Source: Candidatus Gastranaerophilales bacterium (GTDB lineage: Bacteria > Cyanobacteriota > Vampirovibrionia > Gastranaerophilales > Gastranaerophilaceae). Taken from it: a stretch of DNA of 64,000 nt. This document shows positions 10,023 through 19,367 of the stretch, piece after piece. The DNA is taken from positions 62,001 through 126,000 of the forward strand of contig CANQJT010000002.1 of assembly GCA_947624325.1 (NCBI GenBank), given 5' to 3'. Position numbers and translations under genes: made by a program. The stretch's first letter is position 1. Each line of letters begins with the position of its first letter. The notes beneath the pieces are model-generated. The model saw nothing but the letters and a program-made list of their open reading frames with translations, was not told the origin of the DNA and did not search any database.

Positions 10023-10580
10023 TTAGACTCTGTCTAAATATTCGTTAGTTCTTGTATCGACTCTTATGATTGTGCCGTTAGTTACGAAGAATGGTACGTT
10101 AACTACTGCACCTGTTTCAAGAGTTGCCGGTTTAGTTCCGCCTTGTGCCGTATTTCCTTTTTCGGCAGGGGGTGTATCAATAACTTCAAGTTCTACAAAG
10201 TTTGGTATATCAACTCCGATAATATTTGAACCGTGAAGCAGTATTGCAACATTCATATTTTCTTTTAAATATTTAACACCGTCCCCGATTTTATCAGCTG
10301 CTACGGTGATTTGTTCATATGTTTCCAAATCCATCATTACATAGTCGTTGCCTTCTTTGTATAGGTATTGCATATCTCTTTTATCTAACGTTGCTTTTGC
10401 AACTTTTTCACCGGCTCTAAAAGTTCTTTCAACTACGTTGCCTGTTTCCGCATTTTTAAGTTTTGTTCTTACAAAAGCGGCTCCTTTTCCGGGTTTTACA
10501 TGCATAAATTCAACTACATTCCATAGTCCGCCGTCGATTTCAAGAGTCAGCCCCGTTTTTAAATCATTTACTGAGATCAT
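10023..10580 (-). CDS. efp: Translation elongation factor P
   Basis: Binds the ribosome between P and E sites and rescues stalling at polyproline runs. The 185-residue length fits the three-domain beta-barrel family. The tip loop of domain I reads [10 protein letters not shown], with K32 at the position modified in many EF-Ps. Domain III ends with the family signature containing [19 protein letters not shown]. The gene lies directly upstream of accB, a common pairing. I see none of the EF-P lysine modification genes (epmA, epmB) here, so whether K32 is modified cannot be told. Confidence 0.96.
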   Translation of the reverse strand: MISVNDLKTGLTLEIDGGLWNVVEFMHVKPGKGAAFVRTKLKNAETGNVVERTFRAGEKVAKATLDKRDMQYLYKEGNDYVMMDLETYEQITVAADKIGDGVKYLKENMNVAILLHGSNIIGVDIPNFVELEVIDTPPAEKGNTAQGGTKPATLETGAVVNVPFFVTNGTIIRVDTRTNEYLDRV

Positions 10581-10668
10581 TAATTTTTCCTTTTCTTAGA
10601 TACTTTATCCGATTATATTTTCAACTATATCATAAAAGTTAAAAATATAATATTATTGTAACTATTTC

Positions 10669-11313
10669 TTAAAACACTTTAGCCAGATAATCAAATATCG
10701 CTTTATTTGTTTGCCATAAATTTTCATTTGATTCATCTTCGGGAAGTTCAAGTGTTATTGTAGGTATATTGCGTTCTACCCCTGCATAATTTCCGAAACT
10801 GCCCGGAGTAGGGTAGCCTATATCTGCCTGAACAGGATAGTTTGTTATTTGTGATATTTTTTCGGCTAGCTCTTTTGCAGGCCCGTCATAATTAACTATT
10901 TTAAACGGTGCATGGATTGAAAGTATTGCATCGATTTTGTAATTATCTAAAATATTTATCATAAATTTTGTTTCAATTTCGCTTGCAGGACTCATGCCTC
11001 CAAAATATTCTTTATTTTCGCTTATTGTCCAATTTTTTGTTGGGAAATTCCTGTTTAAATCGACTCCGTTTGCGTTTTGGCGCTGATTTTTTTTCATTCC
11101 GTCGGGGTTCAAACAGGGAACAATCAATAATTTATTTTTAATATTGCTAAGGTCTGTTTTTAAAAATTTGTTTATTAAATATTCGCCCTGAGGTTCTTCG
11201 CCGTGAAATACACCGATTATAAGTATGGTTTTGTCATATTTCGTATTTTCGGTTTCAATTAATGAAATTTTATTCTTTTCTTTTGTTAATTCGGTTTTAA
11301 TTGTTTTGTACAT
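10669..11313 (-). CDS. M14-family zinc carboxypeptidase-like protein
   Basis: Likely metallopeptidase of the M14 carboxypeptidase/MpaA type. Visible catalytic features: the zinc motif HGEE early in the chain, the substrate-binding arginine context NGVDLNRNFP, the third zinc ligand in LSIHAPF, and the general-base glutamate in TLELPEDE near the C terminus. At 214 residues it is only the catalytic domain, with no signal peptide, so it should act in the cytoplasm, for example on recycled murein peptides. That role is inference from the MpaA resemblance. It lies between efp and the inverted-repeat element that separates it from pepA. Confidence 0.85.
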   Translation of the reverse strand: MYKTIKTELTKEKNKISLIETENTKYDKTILIIGVFHGEEPQGEYLINKFLKTDLSNIKNKLLIVPCLNPDGMKKNQRQNANGVDLNRNFPTKNWTISENKEYFGGMSPASEIETKFMINILDNYKIDAILSIHAPFKIVNYDGPAKELAEKISQITNYPVQADIGYPTPGSFGNYAGVERNIPTITLELPEDESNENLWQTNKAIFDYLAKVF

Positions 11314-11347
11314 TATATCCGTAGTTTTCTGTTTTATTCTGGTATTT

Positions 11348-11520
11348 ATGCAGGATTATAAGGTTTGAATGACTTGAAATAATAATGTAATTTTCTTAAC
11401 GAAGTAAACATCAAAGGCAATTCTCTGTTTGAGCCTGATAAGGCGAGTTAAAATTGCTTTTGTACCGAGTTATAGAAAATAGTTATTATTGAGTGGAATT
11501 CAAGACTTATAATCCTGTAT
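11348..11520. repeat. Long imperfect inverted-repeat element (MITE-like or structured RNA)
   Basis: A 173-base non-coding segment between pepA and the M14 gene is nearly self-complementary over its length. The outer arms ATGCAGGATTATAAG (11348-11362) and CTTATAATCCTGTAT (11506-11520) pair with one G-T. Next inside are TTGAAT/ATTCAA-like and AATAATAA/TTATTATT segments, then AAAGGCAATT with AATTGCTTTT, and a central GCCTGATAAGGC hairpin. The shape fits a small palindromic repeat element or an mRNA-embedded stem-loop. I saw no second copy in this window, no ORF inside, and no clear target-site duplication. Confidence 0.6.
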
Positions 11521-11527
11521 TATCTTT

Positions 11528-13006
11528 CTATTCGGTAATATATTTTATTAAACTTCTGATTCCTATACCTGTTGCGCCTTTTATACCTTCTTTATTAGTG
11601 CTTTCCACAAAGGCTGTGCCTGCAATATCCAAGTGAATCCAAGGAGTATTTTTGATGAATTTTGATAGAAATACCCCTGCAGCGGAGGCTCCGCCCATTC
11701 TTCCGCCGGTATTTTTTGTATCAGCAATATCGCTTTTTAAAGTGTCGCCGTATTCTTCATCCATTGGTAATTGCCAGAATTTTTCTCCTGCTTCATCAGC
11801 TTTTAAGATAAAATCTTTAATTTTTTTATCATTATTACCCATAGCACCTGAAGCTACGGTGCCGAGTGCTACCATACAAGCACCTGTCAGTGTTGCTATA
11901 TCTATAATTTCATCGGGTTTTAATTCCTCTGCATATGCCAGAGCATCTGCAAGAGTTACTCTGCCTTCTGCGTCCGTATTATCAATTTCAATACTTCTGC
12001 CTGTTTTAGAAATAATTACGTCTCCGGGTTTATATGCACTGCCTGAAGGCATATTTTCACATGCCGCAACTATTGCATGCACCTCAACATCGGGTTTTAA
12101 TTTTGCAATAGCCTGCATTGTGCAGATGACGGCAGCTGCACCTGACATATCATCTCTCATTGTAAGCATTGATGACGGCGGTTTTAAGTCTAATCCGCCG
12201 GCATCAAAAGTGATACCTTTTCCTATTATTGCGATTTTTCTTTTTGCTTTTTTCTCCGGTTTATATTCCATATGAATGAGTTTTGGCTCATGTACACTGC
12301 CTTGACCAACAGCTAAAAATGCATTCATTCCCATTTTTTTAATTTGAGTTTTATTGTAAACGGTTGTTTTTACACCTGAATTTTCTTTTGCATATTCAGC
12401 AAGTGTTTCAGGGTATAGATATTGTGAGGATTCATTAATTAAATCCCTTGCATTGTTTACGGATTCAGCTGTTATTAATCCGTATTCAACACCCTTTTTA
12501 GCTTTTTTAAATTTTTCGTTGTCTGTTTCCGTAATAATAAATTCTTTAATATTGTTTTCTTTCTTTTCTGTTTTATATTTATCAAAAGAATAAGTGCCTG
12601 ATATAGCACCTTCTGCTATCATTTGAGCGCATAATTGAGGGCAGAGTCCTGCAATTCCTGCTCCGTGAAGGATTGATACTATCTTTTTTGCCGATTTAAC
12701 TTTAGAATATTTTCTTACTATTTTTGCGGTTAAATTTCTTATTTTTGTCGGATTAAATTCTTTTTGTTTACCTAAACCTGCAATTACAATGGTTTTATTC
12801 TCTGATGGAATGGGCAGAGTGTATAATTCACCGTATTTGCCTTCAAATTTATCTCTTTTAATTACATAATCGGAAATTATTCCCTTAAAAGCTTTATCAA
12901 CAATGCCTGTTACACCGCCCGGAATTTTTACTCCTTCAAACAGATTTACGATAATTACATCCGCATTTACATCAAGTATTGATTTTTTTTCGATTTTAAC
13001 CTGCAT
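11528..13006 (-). CDS. pepA: Leucyl aminopeptidase (M17)
   Basis: Cytosolic hexameric zinc/manganese aminopeptidase that removes N-terminal residues from peptides. The catalytic C-terminal domain shows IIGKGITFDAGGLDLKP, MRDDMSGAAAV and the signature NTDAEGRVTLADALAYA, which carry the metal ligands and catalytic lysine. The N-terminal macro-like domain is also present. I chose the ATG at 13006, giving 492 residues, because AAGGAGAAAAAT stands directly before it; a start ten codons earlier lacks this site. The gene follows the receiver protein by ten bases in the same minus-strand unit. Confidence 0.95.
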   Translation of the reverse strand: MQVKIEKKSILDVNADVIIVNLFEGVKIPGGVTGIVDKAFKGIISDYVIKRDKFEGKYGELYTLPIPSENKTIVIAGLGKQKEFNPTKIRNLTAKIVRKYSKVKSAKKIVSILHGAGIAGLCPQLCAQMIAEGAISGTYSFDKYKTEKKENNIKEFIITETDNEKFKKAKKGVEYGLITAESVNNARDLINESSQYLYPETLAEYAKENSGVKTTVYNKTQIKKMGMNAFLAVGQGSVHEPKLIHMEYKPEKKAKRKIAIIGKGITFDAGGLDLKPPSSMLTMRDDMSGAAAVICTMQAIAKLKPDVEVHAIVAACENMPSGSAYKPGDVIISKTGRSIEIDNTDAEGRVTLADALAYAEELKPDEIIDIATLTGACMVALGTVASGAMGNNDKKIKDFILKADEAGEKFWQLPMDEEYGDTLKSDIADTKNTGGRMGGASAAGVFLSKFIKNTPWIHLDIAGTAFVESTNKEGIKGATGIGIRSLIKYITE

Positions 13007-13016
13007 ATTTTTCTCC

Positions 13017-14330
13017 TTATTCATTGTAGTTATCATTAAATTTTTTAATCCATCCGAAAATTACCGATAATTCGTAGGGTTTAGGCAGGTATAAATCCGC
13101 ACCTGCGTTTAGTACCATTTCTTTATCGTGAACGGTTGTTGTAAATATTATATTGGATTTTAAATTTTCTGTTTCAAATTTTAACTTTCTGCAAACTTCT
13201 ACTCCTTTAAGAGTGTCGGAATTGCCTGCATCAAGGATTATAACGGAGGGTTTATATTCAAGTGCGGAGTTTAAAATTTCATCAAACTCGGTTATAACTT
13301 TAACATTATAGCCTTGAAGCCTTGCCGTTGCCTCAAGCAGTATAGATAATGCCTCATCAGGTTCCGCTATTAAAATATTATTATTCGGTTCTTTTTCTTT
13401 TACCGCATTATCTGCACTGATTTTTGGCCGTTCTATTACATAATTTGAGCCTGTTTTGTATTTTGCAAGCTTATGAGTTGAAATTAACGAGCTTATTACC
13501 TGTTTTACGTCATTATATTTTTTGTATTTATTGGTAATTACACCTATGCTTGTTGATACAAGGTTAACTTTATCTTCTGCGGAATCATCGCCGTGCATAA
13601 ATATAAAGCCTCTTGTGGCATCGGATTCGGAATAAAATTTTGATACAACCGTATCAAATGCATAAACTAAGTAATTACTCAGTTTTTCAGCTTTTTCTAT
13701 ATCTGTAATAACAATAAAATCTTCATTTGAAATCTGTCCTAAATAATCTTCTTTTTCTATTGCGGATTTGATTATGGCGGAATAGGTTTGAAGCAATTTA
13801 TCCGTAGCAAGTTCCCCGTATATTTCTTTATAAAATTCCAAGTTATCTATATCAAGGAGCATTATTGCCCACTCTGAACTGCTGTTTAAAACTCTTTTAA
13901 TCATTTTAAATGTTACTTTAGAGTTAAAAAGCAGAGTATTATCATTAAAGCAATTTTCAAAATTGCGCCTTATATGAGCACTTATTCTGGCTTTAAATTC
14001 TTCACTGTTAATAGGCTCACTTAAAAAATCATCAGCCCCCGAGTCTAAAATGTCTATTCTGTCTTTTATATCGTCTGATTTAGATACCGTAATTATGGTT
14101 GGCCGTGTGTTATAAGTTAAAACTCTTATTTGTTCAAGTGCCTTTTTTAAATTAAAATCAATACTGTCTGAGATTATTATTAAATCAGGCTCAAAAGAAT
14201 TCATAATGTTAAGTGCCGAGGCAAAATCAGAAGCATTAAATACTGTAATATCATCATTTTCCAGTATTTTTTTATATTTAGTGGATTGCTCTATTCTTTT
14301 ATCTATGATTAAAACTACTTTTGCAAGCAT
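13017..14330 (-). CDS. Receiver - degenerate GGDEF - receiver signalling protein
   Basis: A 437-residue soluble protein with PleD-like parts in altered order. Residues 1-125 are a receiver domain with likely phospho-acceptor D55 (IISDS), but the usual conserved lysine is replaced by glutamate (DDFLSEPI). Residues about 135-300 resemble a GGDEF domain, yet the active-site motif reads SNEDF (201-205), so diguanylate cyclase activity is unlikely. Residues 317-437 are a second receiver with D367 (VIILDAG) and the normal lysine (LPKPY). It starts four bases after the kinase stop, so that kinase is the probable partner. Output is unknown; binding of a nucleotide or a protein is possible. Confidence 0.85.
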   Translation of the reverse strand: MLAKVVLIIDKRIEQSTKYKKILENDDITVFNASDFASALNIMNSFEPDLIIISDSIDFNLKKALEQIRVLTYNTRPTIITVSKSDDIKDRIDILDSGADDFLSEPINSEEFKARISAHIRRNFENCFNDNTLLFNSKVTFKMIKRVLNSSSEWAIMLLDIDNLEFYKEIYGELATDKLLQTYSAIIKSAIEKEDYLGQISNEDFIVITDIEKAEKLSNYLVYAFDTVVSKFYSESDATRGFIFMHGDDSAEDKVNLVSTSIGVITNKYKKYNDVKQVISSLISTHKLAKYKTGSNYVIERPKISADNAVKEKEPNNNILIAEPDEALSILLEATARLQGYNVKVITEFDEILNSALEYKPSVIILDAGNSDTLKGVEVCRKLKFETENLKSNIIFTTTVHDKEMVLNAGADLYLPKPYELSVIFGWIKKFNDNYNE

Positions 14331-14334
14331 ATTA

Positions 14335-15090
14335 TTACTCTTTAATCTTCTTAATACCGTTATCTTCAGGGGTAGCAGCTTTAAATGTTATATTAAATGT
14401 GCTTCCTTTTTCTGAACTTTCAACCGAAATTGTGCCGTTCATCTTTTCCGTCAGGGTTTTTGTTATGTATAAACCAAGCCCGTTGCCGTATATCTTCCTT
14501 GTAAGGGGTGAATCAATTCTTGAAAATTTATTAAATATTCTGCCTAAATCTTCTTCTTTTATGCCTATTCCTTCATCCTTTACGGAAATTGTCAGTGTAT
14601 TATCACTGAAATTCTGGCTGACTTTTACCGTAATCGTTGAATTATCAGGTGAATATTTTGAAGCATTATCAATAAGATTAAGTAAAATCTGCTGAAATTT
14701 ATCGGTATCAATAAGTATTTTGGGCAGATTATTATCATAACTGCAAATATATTTATGTGTTTTGTATTGATTTTTTATAATTTGTACCGCCCCTTCAGTA
14801 AAGGGGATTACATCAACAGCCTTATATACCAATAAATCCTTTTCCGCCTGCATTTTAGACACTGTCAGAAGATTTTCAACCAGATTTATAAGTCTGTTTG
14901 ACTGCTCTTTTATAATTAACAGAAATTTTTCTCTTTGCTCGGGGGAAAGCTTGTCGTAAGAAGATAAAAGAGTATCCGCAAAGCCTCTTATACTTGTTAA
15001 AGGTGTTCTTAACTCATGGCTTATTGTGGATATGAAATCCATATGAGCCTGTTCAAGTTTGTTTATTTCATCCTCTTTTGTATTTTGCAT
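14335..15090 (-). CDS. Soluble sensor histidine kinase
   Basis: A 251-residue kinase made of only the two core domains. The dimerisation/phospho-acceptor domain has H25 in STISHELRTPLTSIRGF, and the ATP-binding domain shows the N box (NLIDNASKYSP), the G1 box (VKDEGIGIKEEDLGRIFNKF) and the G2 box (GNGLGLYITK). There is no membrane segment and no recognisable sensory domain; the first 18 residues look helical. It is the first gene of the minus-strand unit running to pepA or beyond and lies divergently from yitT. The adjacent double-receiver protein is its likely phosphorylation target (inference from position). Confidence 0.92.
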   Translation of the reverse strand: MQNTKEDEINKLEQAHMDFISTISHELRTPLTSIRGFADTLLSSYDKLSPEQREKFLLIIKEQSNRLINLVENLLTVSKMQAEKDLLVYKAVDVIPFTEGAVQIIKNQYKTHKYICSYDNNLPKILIDTDKFQQILLNLIDNASKYSPDNSTITVKVSQNFSDNTLTISVKDEGIGIKEEDLGRIFNKFSRIDSPLTRKIYGNGLGLYITKTLTEKMNGTISVESSEKGSTFNITFKAATPEDNGIKKIKE

Positions 15091-15125
15091 AAATTTATTA
15101 TATAACTCTTTTTCGATTTAATCCA

Positions 15126-15153
15126 TTACAATATGCAGATTTTATTGTATAAT
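15126..15153 (+). promoter_or_regulatory. Sigma-70-type promoter of yitT
   Basis: TTACAA (15126-15131), 16-base spacer, TATAAT (15148-15153). The predicted start of transcription is only about ten bases before the yitT ATG, with AGAGGT as ribosome-binding site. Confidence 0.6.
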
Positions 15154-15169
15154 TTTTTAAGAGGTAGTT

Positions 15170-16021
15170 ATGAGTTCTTATATAAAAGAATATTTTTTTC
15201 TGGCTTTAGGTGCGTTAATATATGCCTTTGCTATTGAAGGATTTTTAATCCCGAGCCACATTATAGACGGTGGTGTTACAGGTATTTCAATGATATTAAA
15301 TACCGTAACTAAAACCCCTTTGGGTGTATTTATCGTTGGTATAAACATTCCGTTTATTATTCTTGCACTGCAAAAACTGGGGAAAAGATTTGTTTTTGCC
15401 ACTTTCTTTTCAATTATTGTATTTGCATCGGGCGTAACATTCTTTGGACAGTTATTTCACGGACACTGCGTTATAGAAAATTTGGAATTGTTTTTGGTGG
15501 CTGTTTTTGGCGGTTTAATTTTAGGTGCGGGAGTCGGGCTTATTATAAGAAACGGTGCTTCTGTTGATGGTACTGAAATACTTGCTATTTATGTAACTAA
15601 AAAAATAAGCTTTTCCGTCGGCGAAATTATTATGGTTATTAACCTTTTTATATTTACTGTTGCAGGTTTTGTTTATGACTGGCAGCATGCCCTTTATTCA
15701 ATAATTACATATTTTATAGCCTATAAAACCATGGATGTTGTTATTGAAGGTTTGAATGAGTCTAAATCCGTATTTGTTATTACCGATTATTCAAATGAAA
15801 TAGGTAAAGACATTATGGATAAAATGGACGTCAGTGTTACTTATGTTGATGCGGAAGGCGGATACTCAGGTATTAAAAAAAGAATTGTATACTGTGTTAT
15901 ATCTCGTCTGCAAGTGCAGAAATTAAAAGAAATAGCTAAAAACATTGACCCAAGAGCCTTTATTGCTATTGAAAATGTTTATGAGGTCGAAGGTGTCAGG
16001 GTTAAAAAAAGAAAAATATAA
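15170..16021 (+). CDS. YitT-family membrane protein
   Basis: Integral membrane protein of unknown transport role. The 283 residues have the usual layout: five or so hydrophobic helices in residues 1-195 (YitT/DUF161 region, with the family-like GLILGAGVGLIIRNGASVDG), then a soluble C-terminal DUF2179-type domain from about 200 (VFVITDYSNEIGKDIMDKM, then GGYSGIKKRIVYCVISR). It is a single-gene unit in front of aspS with its own promoter. Function in this family is not established, so no substrate is proposed. Confidence 0.9.
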   Translation: MSSYIKEYFFLALGALIYAFAIEGFLIPSHIIDGGVTGISMILNTVTKTPLGVFIVGINIPFIILALQKLGKRFVFATFFSIIVFASGVTFFGQLFHGHCVIENLELFLVAVFGGLILGAGVGLIIRNGASVDGTEILAIYVTKKISFSVGEIIMVINLFIFTVAGFVYDWQHALYSIITYFIAYKTMDVVIEGLNESKSVFVITDYSNEIGKDIMDKMDVSVTYVDAEGGYSGIKKRIVYCVISRLQVQKLKEIAKNIDPRAFIAIENVYEVEGVRVKKRKI

Positions 16022-16089
16022 ACTGCTTTTAAAAAATAAATTTTTGAGTTAAATTAAAATATATAAATAGTGAGAAACAGGAAAAAGAT

Positions 16090-17868
16090 ATGCTTACAAC
16101 AACATCAATGAAAACGCACGGATGCGGAGAAGTTACAAAAAATGATATAGGTAAAAAAATTACAATAGCAGGCTGGGTCAGCGCTGTCAGGGACTTGGGC
16201 GGAATTATATTTGTCGAAGTCAGAGATAAATCAGGTTTATTTCAGCTGGTATCTGACCCTCAAAAAAATCCTGAAGTTTATGATGTATTTAGAAAATTAA
16301 GAGATGAATTTGTTATAAAAGCATCAGGTACGGTGTCTGAAAGACCTGAAGAAACTTATAATCCAAGCCTTCCTACAGGTGATATAGAAGTATATCCTTC
16401 AACTATAGAAATACTTTCAACTTCTGCCGTATTACCTTTTCCGCTTAATGATGAAGGTGTAAATGAAGATTTAAGATTAAAATACAGATATCTTGACTTA
16501 AGACAAGAACGAGTTTTAAACTGTTTAAAACTTCGTCATAAGATTGTTAAGACTATTCGTGGATATTTGGATAATCATAATTTTATGGAGGTTGAAACTC
16601 CTATTTTAATTAAAACTACACCTGAAGGTGCAAGAGATTACCTTGTACCGAGCAGGGTTCAACCGGGTAAATTTTATGCACTTCCGCAATCACCTCAAAT
16701 ATTTAAGCAATTACTTATGGTCGGAGGTATTGAAAGATATTACCAGATTGCAAAATGCTTCCGTGATGAAGATTTAAGAGCAGACAGACAGCCTGAATTC
16801 ACTCAGGTGGATATCGAAATGTCTTTTGTTGAACAGCAAGATATTATGAATATGGTGGAAGGGCTTTTACGAGAAGTATTCAGGCTCGTTGATTATGAAA
16901 TGCCCGAAAAACTGCCTGTTATCACATATAAAGAAGCCATGGATAAATACGGTTCAGACAGGCCCGATTTGAGGTTTGGCTTAGAACTCTTTGATATCGG
17001 TGATATTTTAATAAATTCCAACTTTGAAATAATAAAAGAAACACTCAATAAAGGCGGAATAGTCAGGGCAATAAAAATCCCGGGTATCGCAAACTATTCA
17101 AGAAAAGAAATAGATGATTTAACTAAACTTGCAATATCCTTCGGAGCTAAAGCGCTTGCAAATATTATGTATTTAGAAGACGGAACGGCAAAATCACCTG
17201 TTCTTAAGTTCTTAACTGAAGAACAAGCTGAACAGATTAAACAAAGAGCTAATGCTCAAGCAGGTGATGTTGTGTTCTTCGTTGCCGATAAACCTAAAGT
17301 TACATATGATGTAATGGGAAGATTCAGATTGTATTTCGGTGAAAAACTCGGTTTAATAGACCCTGACGCACATTCACTGTTATGGGTTGTTGATTTCCCG
17401 ATGTTTGAATACTCTGAAGAAGATAACAGATATGTATCCGTTCACCATCCGTTTACAATGCCTAACTTGGAAGATATTGATAAAATGGAATCTGACCCCG
17501 AACACTGCCGTTCAATCGCTTATGATATAGTTTATAACGGTAATGAATTGGGCGGAGGAAGTGTAAGAATACATACTTCCGAAATTCAACAGAGAGTATT
17601 TAAAGCATTAGGCTTAAGCGATGAAGAAACAAACGAAAAATTCGGGTTTATGATTAATGCATTTAAATACGGTACACCGCCTCATGCAGGTTTGGCGCTC
17701 GGTTTGGATAGAGTTGTTGCTCTGCTTGCTAAAACAAACTCAATAAGAGATGTTATAGCATTTCCGAAAAATTCGGCAGCAAAATGCTTGATGACGGATG
17801 CACCGGCTCTTGCAACGGAAGATCAATTAAGAGAATTACATTTAAGACTTACTACAAAAGTTAACTAA
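16090..17868 (+). CDS. aspS: Aspartyl-tRNA synthetase, bacterial type
   Basis: Charges tRNA-Asp with aspartate. The 592-residue length and the layout match the bacterial form: N-terminal anticodon-binding OB fold (GWVSAVRDLGGIIFVEVRD), class II catalytic domain with motif 2 (YYQIAKCFRDEDLRADRQ and PEFTQVDIEMSF), a GAD insertion domain in the middle (about residues 290-420), and motif 3 (GLALGLDRVVALL). The gene is followed 14 bases later by dnaA, so the two may be co-transcribed. Whether it also charges tRNA-Asn cannot be decided here. Confidence 0.97.
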   Translation: MLTTTSMKTHGCGEVTKNDIGKKITIAGWVSAVRDLGGIIFVEVRDKSGLFQLVSDPQKNPEVYDVFRKLRDEFVIKASGTVSERPEETYNPSLPTGDIEVYPSTIEILSTSAVLPFPLNDEGVNEDLRLKYRYLDLRQERVLNCLKLRHKIVKTIRGYLDNHNFMEVETPILIKTTPEGARDYLVPSRVQPGKFYALPQSPQIFKQLLMVGGIERYYQIAKCFRDEDLRADRQPEFTQVDIEMSFVEQQDIMNMVEGLLREVFRLVDYEMPEKLPVITYKEAMDKYGSDRPDLRFGLELFDIGDILINSNFEIIKETLNKGGIVRAIKIPGIANYSRKEIDDLTKLAISFGAKALANIMYLEDGTAKSPVLKFLTEEQAEQIKQRANAQAGDVVFFVADKPKVTYDVMGRFRLYFGEKLGLIDPDAHSLLWVVDFPMFEYSEEDNRYVSVHHPFTMPNLEDIDKMESDPEHCRSIAYDIVYNGNELGGGSVRIHTSEIQQRVFKALGLSDEETNEKFGFMINAFKYGTPPHAGLALGLDRVVALLAKTNSIRDVIAFPKNSAAKCLMTDAPALATEDQLRELHLRLTTKVN

Positions 17869-17882
17869 AATATAATCGGGAA

Positions 17883-19295
17883 ATGGAAGACGAATTAATT
17901 AAGCAAACATGGGACAGTGTCCTTGCAATATTAAAGGAAACTATTGTCGCAACAACCTACGAAACGTGGATTTTGCCTTTAGTTCCGCATTCTTTTGAAG
18001 ATAATTGTTTTTGTGCTTTAACAGGGCAAAATTTATCGGTTCAAATTCTGCAAAAAAACCAAAAAGAAATATCCAAAGCATTATCAACTGTATGCGGAAA
18101 AGAAGTGTATTTTAAAGTTGTATATGATGAACAGCTTCATAAACAAATTGAAAAAAACAAGCAAAAACAAAAAAGAGAAGAAGATAAAGAATTTATAAAA
18201 AATCTTGAAAATCGCATAACATCTTCCCGTTATGACGGTTTAAAACAAATGCAGTCGGATTGCAGGCTAAATCTTAAATATAAGTTTGATAATTTTGTCG
18301 TCGGAGCAAACAACAAATTTGCATACTCGGTTGCACTTGCAGTCGCAAATGACCCCGGAAAACAGTATAATCCGCTCTTTATATACGGAGGTTCAGGGCT
18401 TGGGAAAACTCATCTGCTTCAAGCTATCGGGCATGATATTTTGTTTAAAAAGCCTAAACTTAAAGTAAAATATATAAAAGCTGAAGAATTTATTAATGAT
18501 TTGGTTAATTCGCTTGCAAAAGGGCTGGATAAATCATCTGATAAAAATAAAAAAATGAATGAATTCAGAAATAAATACCGTAGTGCGGATGTTTTATTAA
18601 TAGACGATATCCAGCTGATAGAAGGTAAGGAAAGAACGGAAGAAGAGATGTTCAATACATTTGAGGCGCTTCATAATGCAGGAAAGCAGATAGTATTTAC
18701 TTCTGACCGTTCTCCCGATAAATTTGAAAATACTCCCGATCGCTTAAAGACAAGATTTCAAATGGGATTATTGGCAGATATTCAAGTCCCTGATATTGAA
18801 ACAAGAATGGCTATTTTAACAAAACTATCTTCCGATAACAATGTTAAAATGCCTTCTGATGTAATTGAATTTTTGGCAGGTGTTTATAATAAAAATGTCA
18901 GAGAGTTAGAAGGCGCATTTAATACAGTTAGTGCTTACACCTCAATTAATGAACTTCCGATAACGGTTGATATTGTAAAAAAGATTATAAAATACAGTGA
19001 AAAAAGAAAAACGGTAACAGTTGACGGGATTATTGATATTGTTGCAGGTTATTATAATGTTTCGGTTGATGATATTAAAAGCCCTAATAGAGCCTCTAAG
19101 ACAGCCAATGCACGGCAAACTGCCATATATCTTGCAAGAGAATTAACTGATGAAAGTTTTCCGTATATTGGTGATTGTTTTAACCGTAAACATACTACAA
19201 TTATACATTCTTATGAAAAAGTGCAGTCTGATATTTTAACAAACAGAATCCTTGCAAATGAAATAAGTGAACTTAAAGAAAAAATAAATTCATAA
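17883..19295 (+). CDS. dnaA: Chromosomal replication initiator DnaA
   Basis: AAA+ protein that melts the origin and loads the helicase. The 470 residues show an N-terminal interaction domain (1-80), a short lysine-rich linker (85-110), the ATPase domain with Walker A GGSGLGKTH (169-177) and Walker B VLLIDDIQ (237-244), and the DNA-binding domain IV. In domain IV the usual GGRDHTT loop reads NRKHTT: one residue shorter, with Asp replaced by Lys, while the base-contacting His-Thr-Thr remains. A lysine/serine-rich insert is also seen at residues 213-225. It directly follows aspS. No cluster of DnaA boxes is visible on either side, so this does not look like the origin. Confidence 0.95.
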   Translation: MEDELIKQTWDSVLAILKETIVATTYETWILPLVPHSFEDNCFCALTGQNLSVQILQKNQKEISKALSTVCGKEVYFKVVYDEQLHKQIEKNKQKQKREEDKEFIKNLENRITSSRYDGLKQMQSDCRLNLKYKFDNFVVGANNKFAYSVALAVANDPGKQYNPLFIYGGSGLGKTHLLQAIGHDILFKKPKLKVKYIKAEEFINDLVNSLAKGLDKSSDKNKKMNEFRNKYRSADVLLIDDIQLIEGKERTEEEMFNTFEALHNAGKQIVFTSDRSPDKFENTPDRLKTRFQMGLLADIQVPDIETRMAILTKLSSDNNVKMPSDVIEFLAGVYNKNVRELEGAFNTVSAYTSINELPITVDIVKKIIKYSEKRKTVTVDGIIDIVAGYYNVSVDDIKSPNRASKTANARQTAIYLARELTDESFPYIGDCFNRKHTTIIHSYEKVQSDILTNRILANEISELKEKINS

Positions 19296-19315
19296 TTAAT
19301 TAAATCCGTAAAATT

Positions 19316-19345
19316 ATATGTCCGTGTGACGGGTTGAGGACATAT
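19316..19345. promoter_or_regulatory. Inverted repeat upstream of first XRE gene, candidate operator
   Basis: ATATGTCC (19316-19323) and GGACATAT (19338-19345) form a perfect 8-base inverted repeat with a 14-base spacer, ending 22 bases before the XRE start. The spacer continues GTGTGACGGG. The same GTCCGT...GGAC core appears before the second XRE gene. It could also act as a dnaA 3' hairpin, though no T-run follows directly. Confidence 0.5.
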
Positions 19346-19367
19346 TATTTTAACAGAAAATTAAATT

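Noticed and set aside
11652-12275. Plus-strand 207-residue ORF
   Set aside because: Antisense to pepA, whose catalytic motifs fill the minus frame.
17869-19367. Replication origin next to dnaA
   Set aside because: I found no group of TTATNCACA-like boxes or an AT-rich unwinding tract on either side of dnaA; only 14 bases precede it.
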